Below, piece after piece: positions 1-12,500 of a stretch of 64,000 bases of DNA (the first letter of the stretch is position 1; every line of letters begins with the position of its first letter). Made by a program: the position numbers and the translations under genes. Source of the DNA: Allolobophora icterica (Eukaryota; Annelida; Clitellata; Crassiclitellata; Lumbricidae). The stretch covers positions 24,893,189-24,957,188 of the forward strand of contig OY744617.1 of assembly GCA_963556255.1 (NCBI GenBank), given 5' to 3'. A model generated the notes under the pieces. The model saw nothing but the letters and a program-made list of their open reading frames with translations. It had not been told where the DNA came from and ran no database searches.

Positions 1-208
<208 letters not shown>

Positions 209-326
209 AATGAAGGCGCCCATTAGGGATGTCGTAAAAGAGCTGCCTATAGGCCTACGCTAGCCCAAATGGTGTTTAACATTATTAAGAGAAAACATCA
301 TTAACTGTAATAATAATTTCTCATAG

Positions 327-545
327 ACTCTGCAACGCTGGACGCAACAGTTTGTGCAAACTTTGGTGGTAATCCCTGCAACTGGATGGAGACTATAAGA
401 ATTCACAGGTGTCCAGCACAGGGAACCCAGAGCGTCTACTTCTTGTACAGGTTGAAAGCTCCGCCAGGCTGTCCTCTCTCGTACTGCGTTGGAGAGGAAG
501 CGCCTTGCCACCAGAGCGAATACTGGAACGGAATCGCTTGCGTCA
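327..545 (+). CDS. Gene A exon 1: Cys-rich N-terminal VWDE segment
   Basis: The acceptor TCATAG ends at 326 and the donor GTAAGA starts at 546. The exon has 2 leading bases, 72 codons and 1 trailing base. It encodes ATVCANFGG..CNWMETIRIHRC....YFLYRLKAPPGCPLSYC, the pattern C..I.V..C..F.VY.L.P..GC...YC seen after the first domain of VWDE proteins. It is about 60% identical to gene B exon 3 (41570-41791). Earlier exons lie outside the window. Confidence 0.85.
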
Positions 546-3500
546 GTAAGAAAAACCACAGGCTTTCTTGTGTTCCTTTTCAACATAAGGTTATTATTCT
601 TTAGGCCAGTTAACATAGTCGCTTCTTATTATCCTACAGAATGTCACACCTGTCCAGTCAGGCTATTTGATTAATTTAGAAAAAAGGTATATTTCGAGCC
701 CCATAGAAAATCGCAAGTCCCCTTTAAATTTCACAGAGGTGAATAAATAAGGGTTGAAAGTATTAGCACTTCGTATCTAATGGCCTACGTGTGTCTTTTG
801 AATGGTAGGCTATTGCAGTTGATGCATATTCTTAAACCATCAGCAACATTTCTCAAAGGCGTGGTCTGCATCCTTTAAAATAACTTGAGCTGGGATTGTA
901 GTATTCTGTGTGGCACGTAGACCACGCCTTTGAGAAATGTTGTTGATGATTACAAGATTCCGTGAAGTTCGCCCCGCGTTGTTTATAAGAAAGACATTTC
1001 ACTAATCGAGCCACAAATTAAAGGAATATCAACCTGCCATCTCTCGGCTGCTGTGTAACCAATTCAACACTGAATTCCCACTCTCCCGAATGCATCCATC
1101 GAAATGAGGTTAACGATCTTCAAACTAAAGGTCGTTATTTTACTGGAGTTAGCAATGCCATGGCTATCTCATATGTTGCAGGTGCTGCTGCATTCGCCTA
1201 GACCTAGACAAACCAATTCACTCCTATGTTATGAAATAATACGACAGGTTCATTTGATTACTATTGCGCTATTTTAAGAACAGCTGTAGTTCATTGTTAG
1301 AGACTCCATTATTGATTAATTCGCTTGACAGCAGTGTCGTGTGTATACATATATATGCAGATTTATATAAGGTTTGAATTTGTTTACTTGGCTAGGCGCG
1401 GGAAGGCATTGGGCGGCCCGCCGGCAGTGCAGATATAATTAGTTCTTTCCTCATGTGTTAGGAAGCTCACGTGCTAGCGCGCGCGAAAGATTTTCTGAGA
1501 GAGTTTGTTTTATGTTTTTGGTGAGTGCTGATGTGTGAATTGCACAGAAATATCGAACGAAAAACTGTTTGAATTGGTTTTCATGAAGTGACAGCCATGT
1601 TATATTTCCATTTGAGCTACCTATACGTAGATATAGTGAAGTAAATAAGACGTCTAAGTAGGCGAAGTAGGCTAAGAATACAGAGACAGCGCAGAAGAGA
1701 AGAGCGTTGATACTTCTGGGCAGATTGAAAATACGCACTATCTGAGATAGAAGGCAGTCCACACATTACATTGCCATAATTGCTGAAACTTCTATAATTG
1801 ATTTCAACATTTTAGATTTCTTTCCACCGATGTTTGGCTTTCCTCTGTTTGCGGGTCCATACACAAAAGGGAGCGGAGTTGCCATGGAAGTCTACTTCAC
1901 TTGTAAAGTGCAATACTCGAGGCAACCTGACGACACAAATGCACGTTTTCGTGTCACTTTCTTGTTTGACGGACGAATAATGGAGCACGTGAACGTAATG
2001 AACGGATCAACCGGTCAATTTGAATATCTTTCGAGCTTTTATCTGACTGCGACGAATAGCAGCACTTCAATTGTTCTCGGTGAAAACTACCTCAGAGGAC
2101 GACTAGGCAGGGAGGTCGGTGCATTACATTAACACTTAAATAAGTTTGAAATTAAATGTGTATGTAGCTTACCGACTAACGGCAGGACATTTTCTGGTAA
2201 GTTAGCAAATTTGTAAATCGGTAAGCAAAAGCTATCGGTTATTTTAAAAACGTTATAAAAGATGTATCATGTAAACTGAACGCATACGTACAGATAACCT
2301 AAATTGCATTAGTTTAGATCAGTTGGTTTCATGATATACGTATTCATGTATGCATGCATAAAAACATACATATACTGTATACATACACAGTACTTATGGT
2401 GCATACGTACAGTACACACATGCATAACACTAGCCTACATTATACATACATAAACACTCATGCACGTGTATGTACATGCATATACACACTCATACATGTA
2501 CATACATACATACCTTCTTGAAGGTGCGCTATAATAAATTTTCGAATGAATGATTGAGTATACACTATTATTTTACCCATATACTATAATATAGCAGCAC
2601 CGGCCTTTGGATTTTCCTCCCTGTGCAGAGTATAGGCCTACTGTACGACCCCCATGACACAAGTCAAAAAAGTTTGTCATTGCTAATCATTTTATTTTAG
2701 TAGATTGTTACCAAGTACAATAAGTAAAATATAATTAGCGTTCCTGGCTTTCTCTTTGCTGCACCGGAGAGGAAATTGTGTGGTTTCCTTGAGGCTATTG
2801 TGGATCGGTGATCTTCCAATAAAAAATAAATTACATGAACATGGAATGATAGACTTACTGTTAACAGTAAATTTTGACAATCATACGTATATATATACAG
2901 ACGTGTTTCTGTAAAACAATAAAAAAATAAAATCGTTGCAAATATAAAAGAAAAAAATAATAAAAATCAGTGGCGGCGATCTTGTTTGACAGGTGGGGCC
3001 TGGGGGGAACACTTTAGAAATGATCTGGTCAAAAAAAGAATTTTGATCTGAACAGGTCAAAAAGAGGTCAAAAATTTTCGTTCTAACAGAATTTTGTTCG
3101 CTCTCACGCGCGACAATAGTCATTCTAACAAACTTTTTCGCTCTCACGCGTGATACAATTTGATGAACTTTTTTGGTGTTTCTTCAAAATTTGGAGGGGG
3201 AACAATTGTATGGTGTGTACCCCCACTCTAAAAGGTGGGGGGTCTTGTCTTCATCGACCCCCGGGATCGCCGCCCATGATAAAAATAAGTACGGTATATA
3301 CTCGCGTTCAAGTCCACGTTGCGAATAAGTCGACCACTACATTTTCGACCTTGGAAATGGAAAAGTCTACGACTCGCGAAAAGTAGATGCGTGCTGTTAT
3401 GTAGAGACGGTAAATCTAGGCATTTCATGACTCCTTAAACAGTGTCACGACAAATGGTTTACGGAGAAATGGTTCACCGACAAAAGGTTCACGACAAAAG

Positions 3501-6500
3501 GTTGACGGACAAATGGTTCACGATCTTCCAGCTACTAGTTTGAGCTATATTTTCATCAATCTTCCAGCTTCTAGTTTGAGCTATATTTTCATCGACCTTC
3601 CAGCTTCTAGTTTGAGCTCTCTTTTCATCATCGCTCTTCCGGCTTCTAGTTTAAGCTTTATTTTAATCGCTCGTCCAGCTAATAGTTTCATGAAAATAGA
3701 GCCAAACATGCTTTTTCGTAGTCCAATGTAAAAAACAGAAACTAGAAGCTGGATGAGCGATGAAAATATAGCTCAAACTAGAAACTGGATGAGCGATGAT
3801 GAAAATATAGCTCACACTTGAAGCTGGAAGATCGTGAACCATTTGTCCGTGAACCATGTGAACCTTTTGTCGGTGAACCATTTGTCGTGAACCTTTTGTC
3901 GTGGAACCTTTAAACAGCCAGCTAAACGTGAAAGAAATTATTTGCTAGATTTATCAACATGTGCTTCGCGCATATTCGTGTCATCCAAGAAATTATTCTT
4001 CACTAATCACACAACTTCTATTTAAATAACCCTTAAAATTATTATAAATTATCTCTGCAATTTTTAAACTGAGGTTAAGAGCACAAAATAAAACAATTTT
4101 TACTACCGGGCTATGCCCTACTTACTGTAATTGCCAGCTCATTATTTTCAATTTTAAAATCATGACGGAAATCACGAGAATTCTGGGACTTAGAGGAAGT
4201 TAAAATATTATAGCGCCAATTTATTTGGGAAACAAACTTAACTGCTGGTAACATTTGACTTTTATTTTTTGACAAATGGGAAGATTTAATCGAAACCATA
4301 ATATTATTATTAGGGTGTCATGTTAATTTTCTGTGACATTTTCAGGCCCCTAAGTTGCGGGCCCGCGATTCGCACGCCTCTAAGGACAGCACTGATACAT
4401 ATTATACTATGCATCATGAAGAAGCGCTATATAAATATCCAGAATGAATGAATGAATATATACAAAGAAGTATGAAGTGAATGCATTTCACTAGCTCTGT
4501 TTTCTGGAACATACCATTCATTACAGCGTTCATTATACTAGTTTGCGCTGTTTAAGATTGCTTTTGCATAGTGTAATTTGAAAAGCAGAAAAATTGCAAA
4601 GTGATTCTTTGTAATTGTTATAGATTAGCTGTAAAGCTGAATCTTATTGGGATGGCTATGAACCTGGCTATGAACCGACGAATTCCACTATGCTCAGTCA
4701 GGCGAAGTTCTACGCAGCACTGGAGGTAGCTTACAATTTTCATTAGCTTCAATTCCACAGTCATACATGTGACTTTTAGACAAATAGACTTTTTACAAAA
4801 CGACAGTTTTGGAAGTAAGACGCATAAAATTACACATGCATTTCTTAGGAATATTAAAGAGCAAGCTTAAACGAACCACTGAGATGTAAATAATCAATCA
4901 ATCAATCAAATCTTTTATTGCTCAAATATTGCAGTTAACAATGGCGTTACATAATAAATCGCAAATAGTTAAATCATGATATTACAAGCCAGCTCATATT
5001 GTAAACATGTAAACTGTTAAGGGAGACAAACGGATATCCAGAAGGGACGAAGTGCCGCTAAATTAGGATACCCGTGTACCATATAAAGCATTGAGATAAC
5101 GGTTGAGTTTGAATGTAAAGCGATGTCAGGATAAATGGAGTCAATCAAGATAATCTAGATACTGAAAAGAGTTGGTAAAATGAACCAACTGAAGAAAAAA
5201 GAGAATATGAGACAGCAGAAGGAAATATGCAACATCAGAAAGGAATATGAGACTAACTTAACTAATAATGTTTAACTAACTCACTTAACTAATAATGCTA
5301 CACTAACTGCCTGAACAAATAAAAGCCACAATATAGAGTCACCACTTGATTAAATAGAACATCAATTATATAATTGAAATTATATTGTATTGTATTGTAT
5401 TCGGATATTTATAATGCGCTTCTAGCGGGAGGACCATTCAGAAGCGCTGCCAGTTCGAGAGACCCCGAGAGAACAAGCAAGTTTTAAGAAACTTAAAAGA
5501 GGAAGAGACGTTACCTGAGAGATTAGAAGAACGAACAGAATGGGGAACTCATTCCAAAGGGCAGGGCCAATGGAAGCAAAAGACCTAGATTGAGCCAGTG
5601 AAGTCCTGACACGGGGAACGAGGAGGTCAAAACGGTCAGATGAACGAAGAGGACGACGAGAAGCAGCAGAGTGAGGGCGATGAATTAAGTCACATAAATA
5701 TTTCGGAGCAAAACCAAGTCGAGCCTTAGAGATAAGGATGAGGACTTTGAATTGGATGCGGGCAGAAAGCGGGAGCCAGTGGAGTTCTTCTGCCATAAAG
5801 GTGGTGATATGAGAGAATCGAGGAAGACGGGCAAGTACTCTAGCAGCAGCATTGAGAACGGACTGAATAGAAACAAGACGGACCTTGGGAAGACCAATGA
5901 GGAGGGAATTGCAGTAGTCAAGTCTAGAGCAGATAAATGCATGGACAATCGAAATTAAAATTGGAGATGAGACGGATAGCCCTAGGGCGCCTTAGGTGAA
6001 AGTAGGAAGTGTGGGTGAGCTTGGAAATGTGTTCAGTAAAGGTAAGAATTGTCAAGGGTTACTCCTAGATCACGAACGCTAGACGAGAAAGTGATAAGCG
6101 GAAATCTTTGAGAGAGCAGAGCAAAGTCAAGTTTCTGAAGTTGCTGAGGACTGCCAAACCAGATAAATTGGGTTTTGGACGAGTTGAGTTGGACGAGGCG
6201 AATGGAAGACATCCAGGAATGGAGATCATGAGAAAGAGCTTCGATGCGCTCAGCAAGAAGAAGAGGAAGGAGATCCATGAACATATGCCTGGACATCAAC
6301 AGCAAAGAGGTGGCCTGAAGCCCCATGGATGGGGAGGAGAGAAGGGATACCGGCCGTGTATAAAATAAAGAGGAGAGGGCCCAGAACAGAGCCATGTTTA
6401 ACAGGGAACCGCAGAGTCCTAGTTTCACTAGAGATAACCATTTTGAGTGCGATCAGACAGGTATGACCGGAACCACTGGAGAGGAGGGCCCATCAGACCG

Positions 6501-9500
6501 CACGAGGTCTCAAGGCGCTGTAGAAGAAAGGTGTGGTCAGCCATGTCAAAGGCTGAGGAGACATCATACAGCGCCAGAAGAGTGAGTTCGGACCTATCAA
6601 CAGCTGAATAGATTTCAGAAAGTAAAGAGATGAGGGCAGTTTCAGTGGAGTGGTGAGCCCTAAAACCTGACTGAAAGGGAGGTAGAAGACCAGATTGTTC
6701 AAGATAGGGAAGAAGTTGAAGAGAGACAAGGCGTTCTATGGTTTTGGATAGAAGTTATGGATTAGAGATTGAACGGTAGTTCTGGCAGGGGTTTGTGTCA
6801 AGTTTAGGCTTCTTGAGTGTGGGAAAAACAATGGCCCGCTTTTGTGAGGCGGGGCCACAACCTTGGGAGAGGGACCTATTAAAGAGATGAAGCAGAACTG
6901 GAGCAAAATCGTCTAAAATGTCACCAAGAATGAAAGGGGGAAGAGGATCTAATTCACAAGAATTTAAATTAACCGATGAGAGAACTGTACGAAGATCCGA
7001 GTCCGATATGGGTCGGAAATCATCGAAGACAGAAGACGTTGAGGTACACGTCGGTGGAGGAGCATCCGATGTGGATGTTCTGAGTCGATCAGTCTTTTCC
7101 GTGAGCATAGCCAAGAAGTCATTTGCGGAGAAGGCACGCGTTTCTGAAGGGCGAGAAGGCCGGCTCAGCAGACCAGAGATAACAGGGATACTCGATGCTT
7201 TGCATGCCAGTAATTTATTATCCTAAATCGTCAATGTCTCACTCATTCTACAGCTGCCCCGAAGTTGTTTATTGCAATACAATATTTTTCGTAACAATCT
7301 AACACAAAGTTTAAGCTAAAATAGTAGAGAGATCTGCAAAGCTTAGAGCTCGTTTTAATTTTATCTTTGTTTGTGTACACTAACAAATACCAGGAAGTAA
7401 ATCTAGATTTTGCTGGTAAAAGTGCACCTGACTTAAGTACTAATATTATTCCTTGTTTAAATTTTAGAGCGATAAGGATTCGAGGTATATTGTCAATGCT
7501 TCAGAAGGTTCTACCTACACAATAGTTTTCCGAAGTACTCTTCCTTTCACATGTCGTCACTGTCCTACTGTGGAAAACTGCTGTTACTACGACTTCCGAA
7601 TGAAGTCGTCTGAAGTGTCAACTTCGGAGACATGCAACGTCAGATGGTCTAGCGGATACACGGCAAACGCCCCGGTTTATATTTTACCTGGCCAGTCACA
7701 AAGTCCAATATCGTACGGAATGACCTTCGAGCCTTACACCGGTGACTTCATATACGGCTCCAGGTCTCTGTGGCGCGATTATCTGATTCCACCAGTCATG
7801 GTAATCCACTTTGGTATTAACGATCTACCATTTTAATGTCAAAGATCAGAATTTAAGATCAAATTTAAGGCAGAGAATGTTTTACAGTTTAATCCCGTTT
7901 TAACTATGTCTACTTCTCTGCGAAGATTGATCAACGAACGATTAAATCTTACTCGTTGGAAATGATTCTTTATTGACAGGTGGAATCTATTCCGTCGTCA
8001 ACATCCTACTTAATTTGCTCCTCATACACTGATCCGAACATCTACACATTTGATTACGCGTAAGTAGCTAGACTGTGCATTTGACTACAAATTTATCGGA
8101 TTACTTGATTTTAAAAATTACTGTGCTTCGATATTAGCTGTATGTGCTAGGGATAACTATGAAGAACAGGTCAAGATAACATGTTTTAGGTTATTTAGAT
8201 CAATGTTCATATTTATTAATTTTGTAATTTGGACGAAGTTTATATTAGAAGTGAATTTTGAAAAGATGGCAATATGATTACAGAGCTATGACTCAAAAAG
8301 TAAAATAATGAAGCGTTTCAGAATGAGAACGACTCATATTCAATGTGGGGCTTTTCTTATGTTTTGGAAAGTTAATGAGCTGCTGTATGCCAAACCCTTC
8401 CGAACTGTCAAGAAATGCTGAAGCGCCGTGACTTTCGGCATCAATATGAATATTAATATAAAATAATCATAAATAAGTTTTTTTATTTCAGAAGAGGGAA
8501 TCAAATATTGAGACAGTGTCTGAAATTCACCCAAAAAGTCAATAAAAGAGATGGCTGGTGGCCGATTAATGTCCACAAACAACCTTAGCTCTCAATTTTA
8601 ATTGGTAACATGTCGTCTTCTTTTGCTTTTCTCAAAACCTATTTCATTTCTTGTGACCTTGCGCACTGGGAGCGCTTCTGAACAGTTCACCCTACTAGAG
8701 GCGCTTTATAAATGTTTAAATACAAATACAATAGAATAGTTTGTTGTCGGAATTGAGAGAAGCAGCCAGGACTTCAAATTACTTGGTAGCTGGCTGGGAT
8801 AGACAATGTGAACTTACGCGGAGGAAGCTATAACTTGAAAATGGAAGCAAGTCTTCATCTCACCTTAGCCATTATGTTGATGTTCATTTAGGATAGGCAA
8901 GTAAATACTCTCGTTAGTGTTGCATATTAAAAACTGTGTAGTCTTCTCATTTTTATGTTTTATATACAAGTTGATATTTTATTTGAGTACGATCAAAATT
9001 ATGATTCCGGTTATCGTTGCGCGTCCCGGTAACCAATCACTCTCAGCCCAGCTCCGGGCACGCACCACAATTGAGTAGAGCTGGTGCTATGATCTCTGAA
9101 AAATGCATTGTTCTAAAGTCGCCTGGATTACTGTAACTCGTTTACTGGTTTCACTAAGTCTTATTCGCAGAAGCATCAGAACTATTTGGCTAGAATCGTG
9201 ATCCTAATTGTAAACTCAACATTTCTAAAGCGCTACTCAAAGCTAATCGCAAGGCACCAGAGTCGTCATAAGCGCCAACTTTTGCTTTTGTCTCTGGGTG
9301 CATAGGTCCTCTCCCCACCCCTACCCCTTTTCCCTCCCCTCCCTTTCCCTCCTCTTACGTAGGTAGGTGAGTTTTAGCAGATTTTAGAGAAAAAATTGTT
9401 TTTCTTATCATGGGTTACGAGGTTAGAAACAGTACTGGAAAAGAGATGGCTAAGTAATCTCACAACTTGAGAAGTACAATTGCAACACAATACCGTGTTG

Positions 9501-12500
9501 CAATTGTACTTCTCAAGTTGTGAGATTACTGAGCCATCTCTTTTATTGATTTTTCGCATTCGCACCCAGGGCTCCCAAGGAGTCGGCGCCTATGAGAGTC
9601 GTTGCTAATTAAAGATGTGAACATTATAACCTATGCACTAAAATCATTGCATTGCATCCTGCTCAGCAAAGAATCTGTTTTAAACTGGAGCTCCTGGTTC
9701 CTAAAATATTGAACACTAGCATATCAGAATTATTTCCCCTCAGTCTTATCACCATTCAACAAGGTCATCCAATTGACTTTCTTTGAATATACGTAAAACA
9801 AGAACTGTTCTTGTTGAAATTGCAATCTTAGATGTTAGGCCTAATATTTTTGATATCTCTCCCTGTATCTGCTCGTTTCAGCCCAGTCGTTTGTGCTATT
9901 TCGTCTTCAGCTTTAGCCTTATCTGTTTCAAATTGTTCTCCAGCAGAAGCTTTCGCTAGCTTTATTTCAACGTACCTCAGGATGTTGGTCTGATTACCGC
10001 GAGTTTGTTGTACAATATATGTTAATGCCGTGTGTAATGAAGAATGACGCTATTGAAGTTACTAATTAATAGTAGTAGTAATGATAAAAATGTAGATGAT
10101 GATTGTCTGACTGGACAGTACTAGACACGACGGGATTGATTGTTTGGCTGATTATTTGATTGTTTTGTTTAATCATTGATTCATTCGTTGATTCATTCAT
10201 TCCTGACTTCTTTCAGTCAGACAGTCAATCAGTCTTGATATGCTTGATATACAAATGGTTGATTGCATGTATGAATGATTGGATGAATGATTGGATAGAT
10301 GGATTGATGAATGGGTTGGCGACGGATGACTGAATCGATGGCTGGTCTGAAATGATCTATGCAGGCCTAAAGAATTCCATAAAACGTCACGGAACGATAG
10401 AAATTTGAATGCATTTAAGCAAGCTATTATTGTGAGACAGTAAACATTTTTATCCCAAATATCTCCTGATACCGTAATTTTGTAACCTTTCAGTTCTTTT
10501 TCAAATATGCAAGTTGGCGATTTCTATCTGGTGAGAACCAACCAAAACCAGGCTATGGAGGTAACAATATTTCAAACCTTTAGACAGTGATAATTCAACT
10601 GATCGCAATTTAGATTTAGTATGAAGATTATCGAAGATTTTAATGGATTTTTCAATTGAGCTTATCTATATAACATCTTTAACCTCCTAAATTCTCTCGA
10701 TACGGATTTACCGGCTACATCTTAGTCGGGCTTGATCTTCCTTAAGGTCACTATATTTGCCATTGTCCACCCTAATTATGAAATGGCTATGCTTTTATGC
10801 GGGAAGCATAATGCACTCCAACCGAAAACTTTCATTATTACAAGTATTTTTCCTTCGACTTGAATCCTTTTAACTAACTGGAAAGTCATAAAGTTTTGAT
10901 TTAAAATGGAGCGATGCGAACATTATATTACTTTAGGTTACTATAGATTTTAATATACTTAGATCCCGTCGATAATGTGGGGACTCCCGCAACTAAAATA
11001 TTAAGCAATAAAATTTATTTGTGAAATTTGTGAACTGGAATTACCGCCCACAAACAAATTTCGATATTTTGGTACCGGAGTCATGGGCTATACAGATGTC
11101 CGACCTATTTATAGGATTTTATCAACTACAGTGAGGGAACACTTTTGTCTTCAATCGACAGGTACAAGTTCGACAAGAGGTCTGTAATGGTAATGGTGGA
11201 AGCTGTAACTGTGGAGTTATTGTCAGAGAAGGCAACAGCGCTTATAAGATAAGCATCTGCGAAGACGGACCCTGGAATGCAACAGTTCAGAGGTCACCAT
11301 CTGTTATTCGTCTCCTATCTCAAGATCCGGTCGACAGTTCATCGGTCTACAGAGATGGTGCTGGCAGAATGTTCAGTGTAAGGACGTGGAAATTGTTAGA
11401 AATTCCTCTCTGACTGCTACAGCGCCATAGACAGATCCAAGGTCACTCTGCTAGCCCTCTTAGATGTTAGCGCTGCCTTCGATACGGTCGACCACGACAT
11501 CATCCTCCAACGCCTCATGATCACTTTCGAGCTTCCTTGTGCTTTTCTTAATTGCTTGCTTATTTTCTGTCTGGACGCTTTTCCTATGCGGTGGTTGGAT
11601 ACAGTGGGTTCGCATGGGCCCGGCCCCATTTCGACTTTCACAGGGCTCCGTGCTGGCCCCTCTACTGTATATACTTTATACCTCGGATATCAGCACTCTC
11701 CTGACTTCTTGCGGAGTTCTGAATCAGCTTTATGCCCATAACACTCAGGCCTACCTGAACTCTATTCCCTATGCTGCTGCAGCCGCTGCCCAGACCGTGA
11801 AAGGGGGATGGACGCGCTTGTCTTATGGATGTCCTCAAATCGGTATCTGTCTTGATATATATCCTAAAAGGCCAGTTCATCTGGCTCGGCACAAGGCAGC
11901 AGCTGGCCAAGCTCGACTAGGATGTCCTTACTGCTGAGTTCCCGTTTATGGTAGTTGCATCTATCGTCCATGACCTGGGGGTTCTTCTGGACGAAGAGCT
12001 GTTTTTGACCCGCCACATAGATTTAGTTAGCCGTAGCTGCTTCCATAAGCACATCTCATCGGTGGTTTCGCGAAGACTAAACTCGTCTCGCACTATTTGC
12101 GGTAGGCCCTACTCTGATTTCCTTTTCCTCAAAGCATCTATTTCCGGATCTCATCACTGGTCAGGATGTGCCTCTTGGCAGAGACGCCTGTGTAGCTGGT
12201 GGACCTCTGCCGCCCTGTCTTGTCCTATGTCAGTCGCTGTCCTCTTCGTTCTGCTGCTCGCGGTGGGGGTATGAATGTCCCTTTTGCCCTCACAGCCTCA
12301 TTGCAACAGCGCGTTTCTCAGTTGTTGGCCCTATGACGTACACGTAGAACGGGATTCCTCGGGAGGTGCGCTGCCTCCCACGATTCTTCCCTTGCCGTTC
12401 GACTGGCTCCTTAAGACTTCTTTTTTCCCGCTTGGCCTGGGTCGGGAGCAACTCTGAGTAGAGACCTTGGAGGAGCGCTATATAAATTATGTTTGACTGA

